A stretch of DNA of 64,000 bases from positions 186,001 through 250,000 of IMG/VR virus record IMGVR_UViG_3300042923_000281, one strand, 5' to 3'. Of this stretch, positions 1 through 7,737 are shown in pieces; the first letter of the stretch is position 1, and each line of letters begins with the position of its first letter. The notes under the pieces were generated by a model. It was not told the origin of the DNA and ran no database searches. It saw only the letters and a program-made list of their open reading frames with translations. The stretch is from a virus. The position numbers and the translations under genes are program-made.

Positions 1-817
1 GCACGTCAGCAATCACATCGCCGATAGCATCGGAACGGGTGATGGCGTCTTTGTACAGGTTCTCGTTGGCGAACTTCATCAGGTCAGACGCTTCTTTGAT
101 CGCGGCCGACATGGTGGTTTGTTCGAACGGCACGAAGGCCCCGTCACGGTACATAGCGAACAACGCTTTCGGGTTGTAACGCATTTGCTTGACCGGGATG
201 CCGTAGTCTTCGCCAATGGACGACATGCGCTTCTGAACGGCTTCAGCACGCTCGAGCAACGACTGACGGTTCACGGACACACGACGCTGGTTGATCGCCA
301 TGTTCTGGAACTTCTCGACGATCCACTTCTTGATCGACAGCAGGGCTTTCTTCACCCAGTCAACCAGACCTTCCATCGAGGCAGTGGTGATCACGTTGTC
401 AGCAGACACCAATACCGGCGCTTCTTCACCAATCCCGTACTGGGAGTTGATGTTGCCGATGGCAGTGTTCGCTGCTACCAGAGCGGTGTCGTCAATGCTT
501 TCCATCGAAGCGATGGTAGCCAGCATTTCCATGGACGCCATGGTACCGCCGACCATTTCCTTGATGTCGTTGATCGAGCCACGCAGTTCAGCGTGTTCCA
601 TCTCGTTCTGCTCAAGGAAGTCACGGCAGGATTCAGACAGGAAGTCCGCGTCCTTGTAACGTTCGTCTTTCATGTGCTCAGTCACGTCAGCAGCGATCTG
701 CTCGGAGGTGATGAGGGACAGGCCTTCGACAGGACCTTGGTCATCGGTGTTGGTGGCGACTGGTTGAGTCACACCCGACAACGAATTGGCGAGCAGGGAT
801 TCCAAACTGGCTTTCAT
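1..817 (-). CDS. Inner-body/head protein candidate, partial (3' end outside window)
   Basis: The first 272 codons are present and the gene runs off the left edge. The start at 817 has an AAGGA ribosome site that overlaps the stop of the preceding gene (827), so the two are an operon. The N-terminal third is acidic and rich in S-M-E triplets; the site TTASMEGL is followed at once by an amphipathic helix with lysines and tryptophans (VDWVKKALLSIKKW). In phiKZ, head and inner-body proteins are cut by the prohead protease after S/A/G-x-E, and this layout of propeptide, cut site and helix recurs in three neighbours. A virion inner-body protein is therefore the best guess; no enzymatic motif is visible. 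Confidence 0.7.
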   Translation of the reverse strand, partial: MKASLESLLANSLSGVTQPVATNTDDQGPVEGLSLITSEQIAADVTEHMKDERYKDADFLSESCRDFLEQNEMEHAELRGSINDIKEMVGGTMASMEMLATIASMESIDDTALVAANTAIGNINSQYGIGEEAPVLVSADNVITTASMEGLVDWVKKALLSIKKWIVEKFQNMAINQRRVSVNRQSLLERAEAVQKRMSSIGEDYGIPVKQMRYNPKALFAMYRDGAFVPFEQTTMSAAIKEASDLMKFANENLYKDAITRSDAIGDVIADV

Positions 818-826
818 GTCAGTTCC

Positions 827-2089
827 TTATTGAGCAGCGAGAGACTTGCGACCGTAGGTCAGCAGGTTGCGGGAAACAGTCAACAGGTTGGTGGTCATCT
901 GATCCACCGGGCCAATGGCCCACCCTGCGTAGTTGCGTACAAAACGAAGCACGCTTTCATCAGCCCCAGTGCCGTCCGAAGAGGCCGTGGCTTGGAAGCG
1001 TTCACCGGCACGCAAGACATTCTTGATCTGAGCTTCGACTTTGTTGAAACCAATCGAGCGCTCTTGAGCATCAATCACGTCCAGGATCTCGACCACGCGC
1101 TTGGCAATGATCTCGACCTGCATCCCACTGGCTGCTTTCACAGACCCGGAGATGATGCTGGCGGAGTTGACACTGGTCAGGGCAAACTTCACCCCAGTGG
1201 TTCGCACAGCTTGTGCAAAGCCCAGAGGGTTAGCGGCAGCAAGGCCGCGTTGCTCAGGTTCCAGCGTCAGGAAGAACAGCGACCACCCACCGATGATCGG
1301 AGGAGCAGTCAGGGTCAGGCGACGACCAAAGCGAGGGTCACGGTACACCATGGCCTTCATCTTCGACGCAATCTGATCCACAGGCATGGTGGAGAACAGG
1401 TTGGACACCTCGTTCAACTTGGAGGTACCTGCGTTACCATCAGTGAGCATGCGTTCAAACTGCTTACCGATTTCCAACATGCCAGGACCGTACGCGTCAG
1501 TGAAGATCTTGTACTGGTCCAGCGCTGCACTGACCGACCGGATGATGGCATCTGGATCAGACAATACGTTGCTACCGGCGATCAAGGACTTGATCTCAAG
1601 ACCTAGGTCGATGTTCGGTTTACGCACGGTGCCGTAACGGCGCACAGCAGCTTGTTTGGCGAGGTGTTGAGCCGAGATGCGCAGACGGCCACGGTACGTG
1701 GAGATCTTGCCCCAGAAGCCTTTGAGGGACTTCAGGAGAGACAGGATCGCACCAACCAACCGCTTCCACAGTTCCTTGAGGCGATCCTTCAAAGATTCCG
1801 TGGAGACAGTACCGTTCTCGTGACCTTCCAGCTCAGGGATGATGTCAGCGACTGTCAGTCCGATGTTACCGATGAGGTTTTCGAAGCTGACAGTAATGGA
1901 GGCCTTGTGGCCCGGAGTAACAACTTCATGGCTGCCCAGATGGTTGATCAGGGCTTCCAGTGAGTCGGTGGCATTGAGCAGTGATTCGAGTTGGGCTTTC
2001 CCTTGGAAGAGACTACGCTCCGCTTCAAGGACGTCTACGAACCCCTCACTCTCGTTGCCCGCAATTGCTGGCAGTTCTTCATCAGACAT
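827..2089 (-). CDS. Inner-body/head protein candidate with S-T-E maturation site
   Basis: 420 residues. The acidic N-terminal part (1-98) ends in S96-T-E98, an S-x-E prohead-protease type site, followed by a basic amphipathic stretch with repeated tryptophans and leucines (KDRLKELWKRLVGAI). The remaining ~320 residues have no recognisable domain. It lies 9 nt upstream of the partial gene at 817 and downstream of a similar protein at 2202-3506, so a run of related virion proteins is transcribed leftwards. The ribosome site before the ATG is weak; a C-TATG sequence lies upstream on the same strand and resembles the short phiKZ late-promoter element, which is too short to trust alone. Confidence 0.65.
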   Translation of the reverse strand: MSDEELPAIAGNESEGFVDVLEAERSLFQGKAQLESLLNATDSLEALINHLGSHEVVTPGHKASITVSFENLIGNIGLTVADIIPELEGHENGTVSTESLKDRLKELWKRLVGAILSLLKSLKGFWGKISTYRGRLRISAQHLAKQAAVRRYGTVRKPNIDLGLEIKSLIAGSNVLSDPDAIIRSVSAALDQYKIFTDAYGPGMLEIGKQFERMLTDGNAGTSKLNEVSNLFSTMPVDQIASKMKAMVYRDPRFGRRLTLTAPPIIGGWSLFFLTLEPEQRGLAAANPLGFAQAVRTTGVKFALTSVNSASIISGSVKAASGMQVEIIAKRVVEILDVIDAQERSIGFNKVEAQIKNVLRAGERFQATASSDGTGADESVLRFVRNYAGWAIGPVDQMTTNLLTVSRNLLTYGRKSLAAQ

Positions 2090-2152
2090 GACAAATGCTC
2101 GTTAAGGATGGAGGAGGACAATTCACCATAGAATTCGTTCAAACGGAATAAA

Positions 2153-2186
2153 AGATGTCCACCCAGCCGTAGCCAGGTGGACATCT
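2153..2186 (-). terminator. Rho-independent terminator after 2202-3506
   Basis: An 11-bp perfect stem (agatgtccacc/ggtggacatct) with a 12-nt loop, followed on the minus strand by TTTTATT. Confidence 0.75.
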
Positions 2187-2201
2187 CTAGCCGAGAGCTA
2201 C

Positions 2202-3506
2202 TTAGGCTGCCGGAGCAGCGGCCGCAGCAGCGTCAGCTTTCTTGGCCGCTTTGCCGTACTGGGACAGTACTTTGGCGCCGAAGGAAGCGGAGGCTTTGGC
2301 AGCACTGCCCATGAAGGACAGATACTGGTGCGAGCAACCGGTGGTCAGGCGAGCAGCTTTGTTCAGCTTGGCCAGAACGGCTTTGGCGGAACCAGCTTCG
2401 GTCTTGTCCAGGGTATCGCCTTTGGCAACCAGGCTGTTACCGGCCTTGACTGCGTCGTTGATGCCCTTTTCAGCAGCGCCAGCAACCGACTTCGAGGAGA
2501 TGATCAGTTTGCCCATGTTGATGATCTGATCAGCCAGTTTGCTGATTTCGTCAACGGAAGGCAGATCGAACTCGGCGGCGGTGACTTTGGCAGTCTTGTC
2601 TTGCGACAGTTTCAGGCTGGCTTCGGCCAAGCCGTCCAGACCTTCTTTGTTGCCGACGGTCAGGTCGAAGAAGTAGCCGCCAGGCAGCTTGCCCTTCATG
2701 TCTTCGGTCAGGCAGGCTTCGACGTTGATCGAGCCAGCGACTGCTTTCAGACGGTCAGGATGAACTTCACCTTTCTGGATTGCCTGGTACAGCGGGTTCA
2801 GCGCGGCCAGGATCTTGTTGGTGTAGTTCTTCACGCCTACGTCGTAGCCGTGGTTGATCGCAGCCAGGGCTTGAGCAGGAGCGCACTTGCCGCCAACGAC
2901 GACGAAGTTCAGCGCCATGCCCAGGTTGATCTTGGCAGCGGCAGGGTTCTGGCCTTTGGCAGCGGCAGCGCGTTGCTTCAGCGACTGACCAGCAGCAACG
3001 ACGGCAGGACCGGATTTGCCCATGGTGGCGAAGAAGTTCTTCACGGCAGCCCAAGCGCCTTGAACGGCGTTCTTGATGGCTTCCCAGATTTTGCTCAGCA
3101 GGGCTTTCGCGCCTTCCAGAGCTTCCATCGAGGCTTGCAGCTTGTCGCCGGTACCGCCGAAGGATTCGGTGGAGACGGTGTATTCCGAAGCATCGAGTGG
3201 CAGGCGGCGAGTGGCGATTGCCAGCGCACGGCCGTGAACGTCAGCAGCTTGAGGGCTCATGCCGCCGTCGGCAATGGCGCTTTCCAGGGAAGCGATCAGG
3301 CTTTCCATGCTGTCGGCAGCTTGCGACAGTTCTTCAACAGCTTCGTCGTGCTCTTCGACGATAGCGGAATCACCGCGGGCTTCTTCCAGAACCTCGTCAA
3401 CAGCGACGATGGTTTCTTCGGTTACCGGGTTGATTTCTTGGCTGGCATTTGGATCAATGCCTTCCATGGAGACGTTCAGAGCACTGTGCAGAATCGAGTT
3501 ACGCAT
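2202..3506 (-). CDS. Inner-body/head protein candidate, alanine-rich
   Basis: 434 residues from the ATG at 3506; an in-frame TTG at 3530 exists, but the ATG gives an N-terminus (NVSMEGID) like that of the peptidase gene at 13697. Three S-x-E sites are visible: residues 13-15, 112-114 (VSTES) and 126-128 (ASMEAL). The last is followed by a helix with the KIWEAIKNAV pattern also seen in the protein at 10706-11899. The C-terminus is alanine-rich (KKADAAAAAAPAA). This is the arrangement known for phiKZ inner-body proteins, whose propeptide is removed during head maturation. No catalytic motif is visible. Confidence 0.7.
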   Translation of the reverse strand: MRNSILHSALNVSMEGIDPNASQEINPVTEETIVAVDEVLEEARGDSAIVEEHDEAVEELSQAADSMESLIASLESAIADGGMSPQAADVHGRALAIATRRLPLDASEYTVSTESFGGTGDKLQASMEALEGAKALLSKIWEAIKNAVQGAWAAVKNFFATMGKSGPAVVAAGQSLKQRAAAAKGQNPAAAKINLGMALNFVVVGGKCAPAQALAAINHGYDVGVKNYTNKILAALNPLYQAIQKGEVHPDRLKAVAGSINVEACLTEDMKGKLPGGYFFDLTVGNKEGLDGLAEASLKLSQDKTAKVTAAEFDLPSVDEISKLADQIINMGKLIISSKSVAGAAEKGINDAVKAGNSLVAKGDTLDKTEAGSAKAVLAKLNKAARLTTGCSHQYLSFMGSAAKASASFGAKVLSQYGKAAKKADAAAAAAPAA

Positions 3507-3604
3507 GAGTATAAAACCCCGTGTTTGCAAACAGAAGGAATGAGACGCAGACGGAGCCTAGGACAGTTCCGCATCTCTGCACACAATAGGTGCTTTTTGA
3601 CAAC

Positions 3605-3624
3605 GATGCGGCTCACACCGCATC
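3605..3624 (-). terminator. Stem-loop downstream of 3670-4200
   Basis: A 7-bp perfect stem (gatgcgg/ccgcatc) with a 6-nt loop lies 46 nt after the stop at 3670. There is no T-run on the minus strand, so its role as a terminator is uncertain. Confidence 0.4.
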
Positions 3625-3669
3625 ATCGTGGTATTGCCAGCAGTTAACTGGACTTGATTCGAGTGACAC

Positions 3670-4200
3670 TCAGCTCGGTGGACGAGCCTCAGTCTGGTGG
3701 TACCAGCCCGGAGGCAGGCTCCCGCCGATCAGGTTCAAAGACATGACCAGGTCGGTGAGCCCATCTTCCATTGCCAGCCACTTGGAGAGGATCGTGCTCG
3801 CGTCTGCATCAAACACCCAGCCGAAGTTCTGTTCACGGATGACTGCTTTCGAGTCAACCCTGACAATGTCGGAAGGGTGGAAGATCAACAGGTCGCGATA
3901 GTTCTCCAGAGAGAGCTTACGAGCCTCACCACCGATGAATGCCATGGTGCTGACCGTGAAATTGAAGACCCAATGCGAGCACGGGGTATTCAACTGCTTG
4001 GCCAGAATGAACCGGCCATTGCGGTCGAACAACATTTGCTTGGCGGCAGCCAGCACATCCTTCACATAACCGAAGTCTTCTGCGAAGTTGTTATTGGTCT
4101 CCATATGATGATACAGACGATCGATCACAGGGAGGTCAACGTAGCCGCTGTCGCCATTGAGGTCCAGGGTAAAACCCCGGTGGGTCTTCAAGTGGCTCAT
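3670..4200 (-). CDS. Unknown protein, coupled to 4197-5084
   Basis: 176 residues, no domain recognised. The start codon overlaps the stop of the upstream gene as ATGA (4197-4200), so the two are translationally coupled. It sits within the head-protein cluster and may be a virion component or morphogenesis factor, by context only. Confidence 0.7.
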   Translation of the reverse strand: MSHLKTHRGFTLDLNGDSGYVDLPVIDRLYHHMETNNNFAEDFGYVKDVLAAAKQMLFDRNGRFILAKQLNTPCSHWVFNFTVSTMAFIGGEARKLSLENYRDLLIFHPSDIVRVDSKAVIREQNFGWVFDADASTILSKWLAMEDGLTDLVMSLNLIGGSLPPGWYHQTEARPPS

Positions 4201-5084
4201 GCGTATCGAGCCTCCATCTTCATGATCTTCTCGGACGTCTGGTTGAGGTAACCTTCGTACTTGGAGATCGTGCGCTCCAGTTGAGCATCGTTCTTGCCCT
4301 CGTTCTGAAGGCGAAGTTGCTCAAGGCGCAGTTGAATGGAACGGGCGTCTTCTTTCAAGCGCTCGTAGCGAGCCACCTGAAGCGTCGAGTACCAGATCCC
4401 GATGGACAGGGCAACACTGGAGATGCCCGGGATGAAGTTGTTCTTCAGCGGGTCCAGCTTCAGGATGCCCACCTGAGGCGCGATGATCTTGTCATCGTCT
4501 TCGCCGATCACGATGTCCGGGATCGACTCGATCAACGACGCAATCTCACGGCTCGGTTTCGAGAACGTGGTCAGCAACGTGAAGAACGCCAGTTGGTTGG
4601 TGCGCAGCCACGCCAGTTCAGGACGAGGACGCTCAGCGCCATCCGGGTGTTCTTTCGAGGTCACGGACGCTTCGGCCACCAGCAGGTAATGAAGCAACTG
4701 CATCGAGTAGGAGACAACGAAGTCCATGTACCCGATGGTGCGCAGCAGCTCAGCCCGGCGATACGTGATGCCTTCCACGACGATGTCCTTGCCGTAGCTC
4801 TTCTCAGCGATGGCAGAGAGGAGTTCCAGCGTCACCGACATGTTCGTCAGGACTTGACGGATGTAGGCGATGGGAGTCATGCGTGGGGGCAGGCGAACGC
4901 TCTTGCCCAAGTCCAGTTCAAACTGCTTACCGGCTTTGGACTTGAAGACACTCAGGGTGCCCTCAGCGTTCATGAAGGTCTCGAGAGACTTTTGCAAAGC
5001 TTGAGAAAGGATTCTCAGCTTCTCTTTCAGTTCATCCTTCGTGAAGGACGACACCATACGGCGCAGGAAATCAAGGATACGCAT
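4197..5084 (-). CDS. Unknown protein, probable virion or morphogenesis gene
   Basis: 295 residues starting MRILDFLRRMV with an AAAGGA ribosome site. The first 60 residues form a lysine-rich amphipathic helix region; the C-terminal ~50 residues (QLRLEQLRLQNEGKND onwards) look like a coiled coil. No S-x-E site followed by the tryptophan helix is present, unlike its neighbours. Coupled by ATGA to the downstream gene and 28 nt from the gene at 5113. Confidence 0.7.
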   Translation of the reverse strand: MRILDFLRRMVSSFTKDELKEKLRILSQALQKSLETFMNAEGTLSVFKSKAGKQFELDLGKSVRLPPRMTPIAYIRQVLTNMSVTLELLSAIAEKSYGKDIVVEGITYRRAELLRTIGYMDFVVSYSMQLLHYLLVAEASVTSKEHPDGAERPRPELAWLRTNQLAFFTLLTTFSKPSREIASLIESIPDIVIGEDDDKIIAPQVGILKLDPLKNNFIPGISSVALSIGIWYSTLQVARYERLKEDARSIQLRLEQLRLQNEGKNDAQLERTISKYEGYLNQTSEKIMKMEARYA

Positions 5085-5112
5085 TGCTATCTTCCTTTAA
5101 CGGACTTGGGGA

Positions 5113-6525
5113 TCAGATACGGCCTGGTGCTTTGCCGAGCTGGTACGACTTCAGAATGTCCATCAGTTCTTTGCTGTCGGACTTGCCAGCTGTCTTGATG
5201 TCGTTCTTGGTCAGCTTGGAAGGCATTTCGATACCGCGGGTGTAGATGGTGACCGATTCCCAGTCCGGGTCTACTACGATCATCAGCATCGAGTAGGTGT
5301 GACCGAAGATACCTTGGCGGGTCTTGAAGTTGCTCAACTGACCGCCGATACGGCGTTCGAGTTCGGTCGCGGTCTTGACGTCCAGCACCAGAATGGCAGA
5401 CGCAGTGCCCAGAGAAGGACCACCGGCCAGAGCTTGGGCAGCGGAGTTCTTGGCAGCACGAGCATAAACGGTTTTGTAGTAACCCGTTTCGTCTTTCATC
5501 ATGGCAGCGCGGTGAGCGTCGACACGGTCCATTTGCAGTACGAAGTCAGACCAGAAGCCCACTTCACCAGCACGCCAGGCTCTCCAGCGGCTACGGAAGG
5601 TGACATCGGTACCGCCGACAGCCAGGGTCTGGGTCATGACGTCAGAAGGCATGGCAGCCACACGCAGACGGATGGTCACTGGAACCACAGCGTCTTTGCC
5701 GTCTTCACTGATGGTCACGTCAATCACGTTACCGACAGCCAGGTTGTTCACCTTCTCGACGTACTTGGCGGCGTTCTGTACGCCAGTGCCAGTCTTGGCC
5801 AGACGTTTACGCTTGGCTTCTTCTTCAGCGTCGTCTGCTTTCTTCTGAGCGCGCTTAGCGGCTTCAGAGTCGGCAGCTTCAGCTTTCTTCTGAGCATAAG
5901 CAGAAGCGTTGGCACCAGCTTTGACGTCGTCACCGTCGTCCAGCAGGTCAGCAGTCACGTTAGCCGCAACCATGTCACCGTTGCTGATGGCTTCCATTGC
6001 TACTTGATGTTGTTCGGCCAGGATCTCGTCGATGAACGGCAGACCGAAGTCAGCCATCGAAGCGGCGAAGGCTTCCATCGAAGGACTGCCTTCCGACATC
6101 ATGATCAGGGTGGCGTCAGCCAGATCACGGTCAGTGGCGAACTTGTCCAGGCGACGACCCACCGATACACCGTTGATTTTGGTGTCGAGGGAAACGGCCA
6201 GCAACCAGTAGCCAGTGAACATGTTGTACGCGGTGTGGACCACGTCTTGGATGAACGGGATGTTCACCGCACGCTTGTCCATCAGCAAGATGGGCTCAAC
6301 ACGCGCAGATTGTGTGAAGCGAATCAGATCGCCTTCCTTGCTGCCAGCCAGCACACTCTTCGCAGTGTCGATGACTTTACCAGCAGCCTTCTCGCTGATT
6401 TTGCTGGAGATGGCGGCCACGACCTGAGGGGTGTACTTGGCCAGAAGGCCGATGCCCGTAGTAACCAATAGAGCAGTACCAGCGAACTCTTGCGAGACTT
6501 GGTACTGCGTGAGTTTTTTGTCCAT
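5113..6525 (-). CDS. Virion structural protein candidate with maturation-like sites
   Basis: 470 residues. The second ATG (6525, MDKKLTQ) is chosen because AAAGGG lies 8 nt before it, whereas it would be only 2 nt from the first ATG at 6531. The N-terminus has a hydrophobic stretch (LLVTTGIGLLAKY). S-M-E at PSMEAF and A-M-E at VAMEAI are possible prohead-protease sites. A lysine/alanine/glutamate-rich coiled coil (about residues 215-245) separates an N-terminal half from a beta-rich C-terminal half. It is divergent from the structural gene at 6554, sharing a 28-nt intergenic region. Confidence 0.65.
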   Translation of the reverse strand: MDKKLTQYQVSQEFAGTALLVTTGIGLLAKYTPQVVAAISSKISEKAAGKVIDTAKSVLAGSKEGDLIRFTQSARVEPILLMDKRAVNIPFIQDVVHTAYNMFTGYWLLAVSLDTKINGVSVGRRLDKFATDRDLADATLIMMSEGSPSMEAFAASMADFGLPFIDEILAEQHQVAMEAISNGDMVAANVTADLLDDGDDVKAGANASAYAQKKAEAADSEAAKRAQKKADDAEEEAKRKRLAKTGTGVQNAAKYVEKVNNLAVGNVIDVTISEDGKDAVVPVTIRLRVAAMPSDVMTQTLAVGGTDVTFRSRWRAWRAGEVGFWSDFVLQMDRVDAHRAAMMKDETGYYKTVYARAAKNSAAQALAGGPSLGTASAILVLDVKTATELERRIGGQLSNFKTRQGIFGHTYSMLMIVVDPDWESVTIYTRGIEMPSKLTKNDIKTAGKSDSKELMDILKSYQLGKAPGRI

Positions 6526-6553
6526 GAACATTTCCCTTTAAGGCGTGCCAGAA

Positions 6554-7726
6554 ATGAGCGATTATAAGGTGATGAAACAGGTGCTGGACGTAATTGCCCA
6601 GCACGGTGGTTTCGACAGCGATGACGCCTTGATGCGCCGTTTGACTCGTGAGCAAGGTACCGGTGCCATTGGCAGTCGATTCCATGATTTGCTCGGCGGG
6701 TACAACCGTACGCAGCAGGGATCTGCGGTGCCAGCTAACACTGACATGCAGGGCTTGACGTTTTTCACACGTCCGAATTTGAACCTGTCATACGATAACA
6801 TCATGGCGTACCGGCAATTGTCGGTTTTGGCCAGTGACAATCCTCGTAGTTACAGCCGGATCATCCGAAGGATGCTTTGGCCGGACAGTATTGAATCTGA
6901 CATTAAGAAAGACAACACCATCTTTGACAACCGTCAGGCTTTTTTGCCGCTGCTAAGCAACGCCCTGACAAACATGTCCGGGTGGCCTGACTTGACCCTC
7001 CACGCTTACAGCACTTCGGAGGGGATGGCAAAAGAATCCTGGATGATGAACGACACCATTGCAGAGATCAATGGACGTTACTCCCTGGATTGCACATTCG
7101 AAAATACCTTAGGCGATCCTATATCATTGACGCTGTTTGCGTGGCTTTTGTACATCGGGGGTGTCTACATCGGCACCAAGATTCTGCCGGCTGGTTACAG
7201 CATCGTGCAGAACGAGATGGACTACAACACCCGCATCTATCGTTTCGTGACGGATTGGTCTGGTCGGTACATCCAGAAGTGGGCTGCCTGTGGTGCTGCC
7301 TTCCCTGCGGGTCTCTCGATGGGCAGTGCGTTCAACTACTCGCGTGACAACCCGTACAACGAAAGTCAGAAGTCCATTCAGACCACCTTTGAATGCACCG
7401 TGGCTGAGTACAACGACCCGATCACGCTGTGGGAATTCAACAAGCTGGTAATCATGTTCAACCCTGAGATGGGTGACGGCACTCGTGAGAAGCAGATGGT
7501 GAAGATCTCTGCTGAAGAACGCAAGCTGCTCAACTATAAAGGCTTCCCGTACATCAACCTGGCTGCGAACAATGAGCTGGAGTGGTGGATGGATCGTTCT
7601 GAGTACGACACGGTCACCAAAGGTAACTTCAATGGGGTAGTGCCGGCATTGACTGCTGACATGGCCGATCCCGATTCGTTGATCTTTGCCGGTCAGTCCT
7701 CAGCCAACGTCACAACGACTGTTTAA
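6554..7726 (+). CDS. Virion structural protein candidate (phiKZ-like, tail or baseplate side)
   Basis: 390 residues from the ATG at 6554, with AAGG 10 nt upstream; a GTG at 6545 is also in frame. The protein is rich in aromatic residues and asparagine, with no enzyme motif and one hydrophobic stretch (LFAWLLYIGGVYIG, about residues 200-213). It is followed after 11 nt by a 973-residue structural-type gene, so the two form a plus-strand operon between two minus-strand head clusters. The call rests on composition and context. Confidence 0.6.
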   Translation: MSDYKVMKQVLDVIAQHGGFDSDDALMRRLTREQGTGAIGSRFHDLLGGYNRTQQGSAVPANTDMQGLTFFTRPNLNLSYDNIMAYRQLSVLASDNPRSYSRIIRRMLWPDSIESDIKKDNTIFDNRQAFLPLLSNALTNMSGWPDLTLHAYSTSEGMAKESWMMNDTIAEINGRYSLDCTFENTLGDPISLTLFAWLLYIGGVYIGTKILPAGYSIVQNEMDYNTRIYRFVTDWSGRYIQKWAACGAAFPAGLSMGSAFNYSRDNPYNESQKSIQTTFECTVAEYNDPITLWEFNKLVIMFNPEMGDGTREKQMVKISAEERKLLNYKGFPYINLAANNELEWWMDRSEYDTVTKGNFNGVVPALTADMADPDSLIFAGQSSANVTTTV

Positions 7727-7737
7727 TGGAGTAACCC

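Noticed and set aside
119-1606. 495-codon plus-strand frame at the left edge
   Set aside because: Covers two head-protein genes in antisense; histidine- and glycine-rich translation typical of shadows in this genome.
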